Shown: positions 59,115 to 64,000 of the stretch, in pieces | Numbering within the stretch: the stretch's first letter is position 1 | Layout: each line of letters begins with the position of its first letter | Origin: Psychrobacter alimentarius | GTDB taxonomy: Bacteria; Pseudomonadota; Gammaproteobacteria; Pseudomonadales; Moraxellaceae | DNA length: 64,000 nt | Assembly: GCF_001606025.1 (NCBI RefSeq) | Contig: NZ_CP014945.1 | Coordinates: 1,302,001-1,366,000 of the forward strand | Reading direction: 5' to 3' | The notes under the pieces: model-generated | Databases searched by the model: none | What the model was told of the DNA's origin: nothing | Seen by the model: only the letters and a program-made list of their open reading frames with translations | Position numbers and translations under genes: made by a program

Positions 59115-60467
59115 ATGAAAATTCATCGTCCCCATTTATTGAAACACACTTTCAATGTTGTTAATCGTGTTCGCCAAACGGCGAGCGTGGCTGGTCTTTC
59201 TGCACTGAGAGTCGTAAAAGGTGAGAAACCTGATGCTATGTTGCTAAAAGAGACTTTCGAGCAGCTAGGTACGACTTATATCAAAATTGGTCAATTCATT
59301 GCTAGTACGCCGTCATTGTTTCCTCGCGATTATGTCACTGCGTTTCAAAGCTGTTTGGATCAAACCACGCCATTGTCTTATGCTTATATTGAGCAAGTCT
59401 TGAAGGAAGAGTTGGCAGTCGACGGTATAACACTTGATGAGTTGTTTGCTCATATTGAGCCAAAACCGCTGGCCTCAGCTTCTATTGCTCAAGTGCATGC
59501 CGCACGTCTACATAATGGTGACGAGGTGGTATTAAAGGTACAAAAGCCTGGCGTCGAGACCATCATGCAAACAGATTTGGGCGTCTTGCATGGTGTCACC
59601 AAACTGCTTGAGCTACTCATGCCATCTATGAAGTTTGCCAGTATTGCGCCTATTATTGATGAAATCCGTCTACGCATGCTTGCTGAAACAGATTTTATCG
59701 CTGAAGCGCAAAACATTCGTGATTTTCAGCAGTTTTTAGTATTATCTGGTAACACCCGTGTGACGGCGCCAGAAGTATATGAGACGTTGACGACGAAGCG
59801 TGTGCTCACAATGAGTCGCTTATATGGTGTCTCTATGGTAGATGAGTCGCTGATGCGCCAGTACTGTACTGATCCTGCTCAAGTCATGGCGGATACCTTA
59901 AATACATGGTTTGCCAGTCTCATGTTATGTAACAGTTTCCACGCTGATCTGCATGCCGGTAACTTAATGCTGTTAACCGATGGCCGTATTGGCTTCTTAG
60001 ATTTTGGTATTGTTGGTAAATTAAAAGCTGAAAGCTGGCGTGCGTGTATGGGTATGATGCAAGCAATGCAAGACAATGATTATCAGGCAATGGCGCGTCA
60101 TATGATTGATATGGAGATGACGCATGGTGGTAATCAGGTTGATGTCGTGGCATTGGGCAATGATTTACAACGTATGATGAAGACCATCATGGCAGAAGAC
60201 AAAGCCTTTACCAGCGGTGTTCCTTTCAATAGTAAAGAGCAAGCAGATGAGCTCAATACCATGATGCTTGAGATTGTCGAAGTGGGTAAGCGTCATGGTA
60301 TTCACTTTCCCCGTGATTTTGCCTTGTTGACTAAGCAGATGTTGTATTTCGATCGCTTCATGCGCATGCTTGCACCTGACATGGATATGTTCAGCGATCA
60401 GCGAGTGCAAATGCTTGGACAAACAGAGAGTGAAGCCGCGACAACGCGTACCTTAAATCTGTCTTAA
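59115..60467 (+). CDS. ABC1/UbiB-family atypical kinase (AarF-like)
   Basis: 450 residues from the ATG at 59115; a TTG at 59106 would add three. The KxGQ motif is YIKIGQFIASTPSLFP, followed by PLASASIAQVHAARLHNGDE, the lysine in VVLKVQKPGV, then HADLHAGNLMLL and GFLDFGIVG. These are UbiB/Coq8 kinase-like motifs. It lacks the C-terminal membrane helices typical of true UbiB, so it is a paralogue possibly concerned with ubiquinone or lipid metabolism. It ends the ampG-prmC-moeB run, with a 47-base gap from moeB. No clear ribosome site. Confidence 0.87.
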   Translation: MKIHRPHLLKHTFNVVNRVRQTASVAGLSALRVVKGEKPDAMLLKETFEQLGTTYIKIGQFIASTPSLFPRDYVTAFQSCLDQTTPLSYAYIEQVLKEELAVDGITLDELFAHIEPKPLASASIAQVHAARLHNGDEVVLKVQKPGVETIMQTDLGVLHGVTKLLELLMPSMKFASIAPIIDEIRLRMLAETDFIAEAQNIRDFQQFLVLSGNTRVTAPEVYETLTTKRVLTMSRLYGVSMVDESLMRQYCTDPAQVMADTLNTWFASLMLCNSFHADLHAGNLMLLTDGRIGFLDFGIVGKLKAESWRACMGMMQAMQDNDYQAMARHMIDMEMTHGGNQVDVVALGNDLQRMMKTIMAEDKAFTSGVPFNSKEQADELNTMMLEIVEVGKRHGIHFPRDFALLTKQMLYFDRFMRMLAPDMDMFSDQRVQMLGQTESEAATTRTLNLS

Positions 60468-60563
60468 AGGCTTGTAACGCACTAAATCATGAGCTGATTC
60501 TTATTTTTGGCTGTTTTAACACAATGGATTGTGTGCTTATTACCGCAAAATGGCTCTGTCAAG

Positions 60564-60686
60564 ATGACTGCTTTTAAAAGCCGTGCTTTTCCAATTATTA
60601 CCAGTAAAACGGCGATTGTTTTTATCGGTGCGCTCATTGCCATGTTTGTGTCTCAGCGCTCTACATGGCAAGCAATAACGGCGTAA
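60564..60686 (+). CDS. Possible 40-residue membrane peptide or gene remnant
   Basis: A short frame from ATG 60564 to TAA 60686 follows the UbiB-like gene. It encodes a basic start, then a hydrophobic stretch (ITSKTAIVFIGALIAMFVSQ). The same frame stays open upstream to 60498 without an ATG. It has no clear ribosome site and no recognised family; it may be the remains of a longer membrane protein. Confidence 0.2.
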   Translation: MTAFKSRAFPIITSKTAIVFIGALIAMFVSQRSTWQAITA

Positions 60687-60703
60687 TGCACACTTAAGAT
60701 AGC

Positions 60704-61192
60704 CTATACTACACTACGGCTAAATACCTCTCGCAGCTCAAAACTGGTATGTACTTGGGCCACGCCTTCGATACGATTCAACCTGTGCAATAAAAACTCC
60801 TCGTAATGTGCCATATCGCGTACTCGAACTTTAATCAGATAGTCTTCGGTACGACCAGTGACAATACTACAGCTCACTACTTCATCAAAGCTTTGTACTT
60901 TAGATTCAAATTGTTCGAAACGCTCTGCTGTGTGGCGATCCATACTGATAGCGATAAACACCGCCAGTGGGTAACCAATTTTTTGTGCATCTGTTTTGGT
61001 GTGATAGCCTGTGATGATGCCTGCATCTTCTAAGCGCTTAATACGGCGCGCACAGGGAGTTGCCGAAAGATTGATTCGTTCAGCCAGCTCAGTAATACTC
61101 ATTCGAGCTTGTGTCTGTAATAAACGCAATAGTTGTTTATCGGTCTCATCTAAATCTACCAATAAAGCAGTATCTGAATGGCTAGTTATCAT
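60704..61192 (-). CDS. Lrp/AsnC family transcriptional regulator
   Basis: 162 residues. The N-terminal helix-turn-helix (about 18-62) has LDETDKQLLRLLQTQARMSI and LAERINLSATPCARRIKRLE; the AsnC/RAM ligand domain includes VSCSIVTGRTEDYLIKVRVR and ends VHTSFELREV. CARR in the recognition helix and the ligand-binding VTGxxDY pattern fit an Lrp-like, amino-acid-responsive regulator. It is divergent from leuA, with about 220 bases between them, which makes regulation of leucine synthesis an attractive but unproven idea. Confidence 0.92.
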   Translation of the reverse strand: MITSHSDTALLVDLDETDKQLLRLLQTQARMSITELAERINLSATPCARRIKRLEDAGIITGYHTKTDAQKIGYPLAVFIAISMDRHTAERFEQFESKVQSFDEVVSCSIVTGRTEDYLIKVRVRDMAHYEEFLLHRLNRIEGVAQVHTSFELREVFSRSVV

Positions 61193-61309
61193 AATTTATT
61201 ATCATGCTAGAGAATTTATCTAATTATAACGACCAATACAAGATTTTCCACTAAAATAACGCAAAAATGCATGAAAAAAAGCGGATTTCTGTAGCATAAA
61301 CTTTGCTAT

Positions 61310-61315
61310 TATAAT
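61310..61315 (+). promoter_or_regulatory. Candidate -10 element of leuA
   Basis: A perfect TATAAT lies 95 bases before the leuA start; the -35 region is weak (TTTCTG at 18 bases). The flanking AT-rich region shared with the divergent Lrp-type gene could hold its binding sites. Pattern only. Confidence 0.35.
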
Positions 61316-61410
61316 GACAGATACAGTGGTTATCTCGTATGATACATAACGCTTTAATAAAAAACTGTCCAATTAAATATCTAAAATCTCATATCATCTA
61401 AGGATTGATT

Positions 61411-63195
61411 ATGTCTAACCAAACCACCAGCACCGTTGCCAAAGCGACCACCAAGATGACACCAAAAAGTGCCGCTTTTGATTTCCGTAAATATCGTCCA
61501 TTTGCTTTTGCACCATCGTTACCAGATCGCACTTGGCCAAGCAAAACGATCGAGAAATCACCAATATGGGCAAGTGTGGATCTGCGTGATGGCAATCAGG
61601 CACTGATTGATCCGATGACCATTGAACAAAAAATGCGTTTTTTTAATACGCTAGTAGAAGTTGGGTTTAAAGAGATTGAAATTGGCTTTCCGTCAGCGGC
61701 ACAGGTTGAATTTGACTTCGCTCGTAAACTTATCGAAGAAAATCATGTGCCAAACGATGTGACCTTGCAAGTTTTGGTTCAGGCTCGTGAGCATTTAATT
61801 GCTCGTACCTTCGAGTCATTGAAAGGCGCAAAGCGTGCGGTGGTCCATGTTTATAACTCAACCAGCCGTGTACAACGTGAAAAAGTTTATGCTAAAAACA
61901 AAGATGAAATTAAAGAAATCGCTATCACTGGCGCCAAGCTATTAAAAGAATATGCAGCAAAATATCCTGAAACAGAGTGGGTTTTTCAATATTCACCAGA
62001 AAGCTTTAGCCAAACAGAAACTGAATATGCCGTAGAGGTCTGTGATGCTGTTTGTAACATTTGGCAGCCTCAGCAAGGACAAGAGGTCATTCTTAACTTA
62101 CCAGCGACGGTTGAAGCCTCAATGCCGAACGTTTTTGCTGATCAGGTTGAGTATTTCTGCCGCAATCTTGCCCATCGTGAGCATGTCATTGTCAGCTTGC
62201 ACACGCATAATGACCGTGGCTGTGCCGTGGCTGCTGCTGAACTTGGCGTTCTTGCGGGTGCTGATCGTATTGAAGGGACGCTATTAGGTAATGGTGAACG
62301 TACAGGTAATATGGATATCATGGTCATGGCCATGAACTTATTTAGTCAGGGTATCGATCCTGAGCTTGATTTTAGTAACATGAGCGAAATTGTACAGGTG
62401 GTAAGTGAATGTAATAACTTACCTTTACATCCGCGTCATCCTTATGTGGGCGAATTGGTATTTACCGCCTTTAGTGGCTCACATCAAGACGCCATCAAAA
62501 AATCGCTTGATTACAATGAAAAGCATCAAGACGAGACCGACAATGTTTGGGATGTGGCTTACTTACCGATTGATCCGGCGCATATTGGTCGTAGTTATCA
62601 AGATGTGGTACGTATCAATAGCCAATCTGGTAAAGGCGGTGTCGCTTACATTTTGCAGCGTAATTATGGGTTTAACTTACCACGTTGGATGCAAATTGAC
62701 TTTAGCGGTGTGGTACAAAAACAAGCTGAGGCCGTAGCGCGTGAGTTACAGAATGACGAGATTTTGCAGACCTTTGAAGACACATATCTACAGCAGGGTA
62801 AGTTTGAGCTATTAGATTATAGTGTCAATAATAAAGGTGGCGAGGTCTACTTTAACGGTCAAGTACAAATGAATGGTGATATCATCAACATTGATGGTAC
62901 TGGTAATGGTCCATTGTCATCTTTTATTGATGGTCTTGCACAGCATACAGGCAAATCACTCCACATCATTAATTATGCTGAGCATGCAATCAATCCACAG
63001 CACAATAATGGTAATGGCATTGATGATGATACCAATCGGGACAATAAGACCAATGCAAACGCTGCAGCTTACATTCAATTGAATGTAGATGGTGATGTTT
63101 ATTCAGGTATTGGCACTTGTAGCAGTACGGTATCGGCAATGCTTAAAGGCGCGTTATCTGCTTTTGCCCAAGCAGTAGGCACCGCTGCCGCCTAA
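61411..63195 (+). CDS. leuA: 2-isopropylmalate synthase
   Basis: 594 residues from the ATG at 61411, with AAGGA 6 bases upstream; a TTG at 61405 is less likely. The sequence is of the longer LeuA type found in actinobacteria, yeast and some proteobacteria: PDRTWPSKTIEKSPIWASVD, LRDGNQAL, SLHTHNDRGCAVAAAELGVL and GERTGNMDIM. The C-terminal leucine-sensing domain (about 440-594) contains an Asn/Asp-rich insert near residues 530-550. It condenses acetyl-CoA with 2-oxoisovalerate, the first step of leucine synthesis, and is normally inhibited by leucine. Confidence 0.97.
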   Translation: MSNQTTSTVAKATTKMTPKSAAFDFRKYRPFAFAPSLPDRTWPSKTIEKSPIWASVDLRDGNQALIDPMTIEQKMRFFNTLVEVGFKEIEIGFPSAAQVEFDFARKLIEENHVPNDVTLQVLVQAREHLIARTFESLKGAKRAVVHVYNSTSRVQREKVYAKNKDEIKEIAITGAKLLKEYAAKYPETEWVFQYSPESFSQTETEYAVEVCDAVCNIWQPQQGQEVILNLPATVEASMPNVFADQVEYFCRNLAHREHVIVSLHTHNDRGCAVAAAELGVLAGADRIEGTLLGNGERTGNMDIMVMAMNLFSQGIDPELDFSNMSEIVQVVSECNNLPLHPRHPYVGELVFTAFSGSHQDAIKKSLDYNEKHQDETDNVWDVAYLPIDPAHIGRSYQDVVRINSQSGKGGVAYILQRNYGFNLPRWMQIDFSGVVQKQAEAVARELQNDEILQTFEDTYLQQGKFELLDYSVNNKGGEVYFNGQVQMNGDIINIDGTGNGPLSSFIDGLAQHTGKSLHIINYAEHAINPQHNNGNGIDDDTNRDNKTNANAAAYIQLNVDGDVYSGIGTCSSTVSAMLKGALSAFAQAVGTAAA

Positions 63196-63230
63196 TAGTT
63201 ATATAATGGTATTGGCCCTATGTATTAATG

Positions 63231-63281
63231 ACACCATCGCTCCTTGCTATATGCAAGTACAGTGATGGTGTTATTTTTTTT
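63231..63281 (+). terminator. Terminator of leuA
   Basis: ACACCATCGCT pairs with AGTGATGGTGT (one G-U pair), with an inner CTTGC / GCAAG stem, followed by TTATTTTTTT. Confidence 0.85.
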
Positions 63282-63440
63282 ACTATAGAAGCATTAGGGC
63301 TCTGATGTAGCATTTTATAATGATGCATTATTTTAGCGTGCGCTAAGTCAGCATCAATAGCATAATGTTACTTGTATTTTTGGTGTCTAAGACTTACGCT
63401 AATGTATATAACGCATATTATTATAAATAAAAGGTTAATT

Positions 63441-64000
63441 ATGGAACCTATATCATTTGCTTCATTTTCATTAGCAGCTTTGTTGGCCTCATTGCCAGCG
63501 AATGGTGAAGTCATTAGTAAGCCAACGATTACTACTCATATCAGTCCTGCAATCGCTGGACAATGGGAGATAGATTTAGACAGCGAGATCACCATGACGA
63601 AAGAGGCTGAAGCCAGACAGGCTGCTGCCTTAGTCGATGGACAGAACGTTGACAGAGATGAGCCTAGAATAGTGGCAGGATCAGAAGGCGGTATTCTGAC
63701 CCAAGATGAGCAACGGGCGCTTAATATTCAATCAAATCCTAACAAAGATTTGATCGCATCTACTAAAGTCTCCAATCAATGTCGCGAGCTATATAATTTT
63801 GCAGCAGATAATGAGGTATGGACTGTCAGTGGCAAAGAATTGACATATGGTCGCTATCTCATCACACATCGTGAAGAGGGACTACCTATTATCGCTATTA
63901 AAACTATCTATGATAATAACGAAGTAGATTGTTCTGGTAATAAAATTGATCAAACGGATGAAGCATTAATTGCATTTGTGAATCATGATGGCAACCAAAT
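63441..64000 (+). CDS. Hypothetical protein with possible exported N-terminus, 3' end outside window
   Basis: 186 codons are present, open at the right edge. It starts at an ATG at 63441 (AAAGG upstream at 63431). A short hydrophobic stretch (about 5-17, SFASFSLAALLASLPA) with no basic residue before it is a poor signal peptide. The rest is acidic and polar, with two cysteines (about 116 and 159) that could pair in the periplasm. Segments include SPAIAGQWEIDLDSEITMTK and YGRYLITHREEGLPIIAI. I recognise no family. Confidence 0.75.
   Translation, partial: MEPISFASFSLAALLASLPANGEVISKPTITTHISPAIAGQWEIDLDSEITMTKEAEARQAAALVDGQNVDRDEPRIVAGSEGGILTQDEQRALNIQSNPNKDLIASTKVSNQCRELYNFAADNEVWTVSGKELTYGRYLITHREEGLPIIAIKTIYDNNEVDCSGNKIDQTDEALIAFVNHDGNQ

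Noticed and set aside
61340..61402. 20-codon frame before leuA considered as an attenuator leader peptide
   Set aside because: It has only two leucine codons that are not clustered, and no terminator/antiterminator pair follows before leuA.

Overview
The window looks like ordinary chromosome of a gammaproteobacterium of the family Moraxellaceae, most likely Psychrobacter. The basis is a moderately AT-rich sequence, the set of housekeeping genes (dnaG and rpoD, tolQRAB, nrdA/nrdB plus ferredoxin, bamD divergent from rluD-pgeF, mnmA-purB, mnmG, leuA), and proteins such as a split-type proline utilisation enzyme and extended BamD, RluD and DnaG. The genus is inferred; no rRNA or other taxonomic marker lies in the window. 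I found no tRNA, rRNA, CRISPR array, prophage or intact insertion sequence.

Layout. Bases 1-10500 hold the 5' part of a lytic transglycosylase (mltF), a 1-kb gene-free stretch, a NIF3-family protein, a DegS/AlgW-type membrane-anchored protease, and a ribonucleotide reductase cluster on the minus strand. That cluster (nrdA, nrdB, 2Fe-2S ferredoxin) is interrupted by two accessory genes: an AT-rich DUF4238 gene and a 118-codon gene of unknown function. A compositionally different intergenic block lies between these two. Bases 10900-20600 carry a DUF493 (YbeD-like) protein, a bestrophin-like channel, a SulP transporter with an unusual leader, then rpoD, dnaG and bamD. Bases 21300-26300 carry rluD-pgeF, a YeeE/YedE sulfur transporter, a flavodoxin-fold quinone reductase and a 42-residue lipoprotein. 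Bases 26400-30100 are tolB-tolA-tolR-tolQ on the minus strand, with no pal next to them.

Bases 30700-38300 hold an AzgA-type purine permease and a proline catabolism operon. In that operon PutA ends after its aldehyde dehydrogenase domain, and the C-terminal domain found in long PutA proteins is a separate downstream gene. The ribosomal oxygenase RoxA and a small lipoprotein follow. Bases 38300-47600 carry a DUF2238 membrane protein, purB, mnmA, ispF, grxD, an unknown gene, mnmG, chaB, an AEC transporter and a 50-residue membrane protein. Bases 47600-55300, all minus strand, hold a luciferase-like oxidoreductase, a PQQ-dependent membrane dehydrogenase, a CysB-like regulator and katG. Bases 55600-63200 carry ampG, prmC, moeB, a UbiB-like kinase, an Lrp-type regulator and leuA. 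An unknown exported-looking protein runs off the right edge.

The window is mostly core metabolism, and I see no obvious new defence or mobile system. The observations most worth following are the split PutA, the accessory insertion inside the ribonucleotide reductase cluster with its flanking candidate repeat, two structured leaders (sulP and azgA), and three small membrane or lipoprotein genes (42, 50 and 61 residues) that are easily missed.
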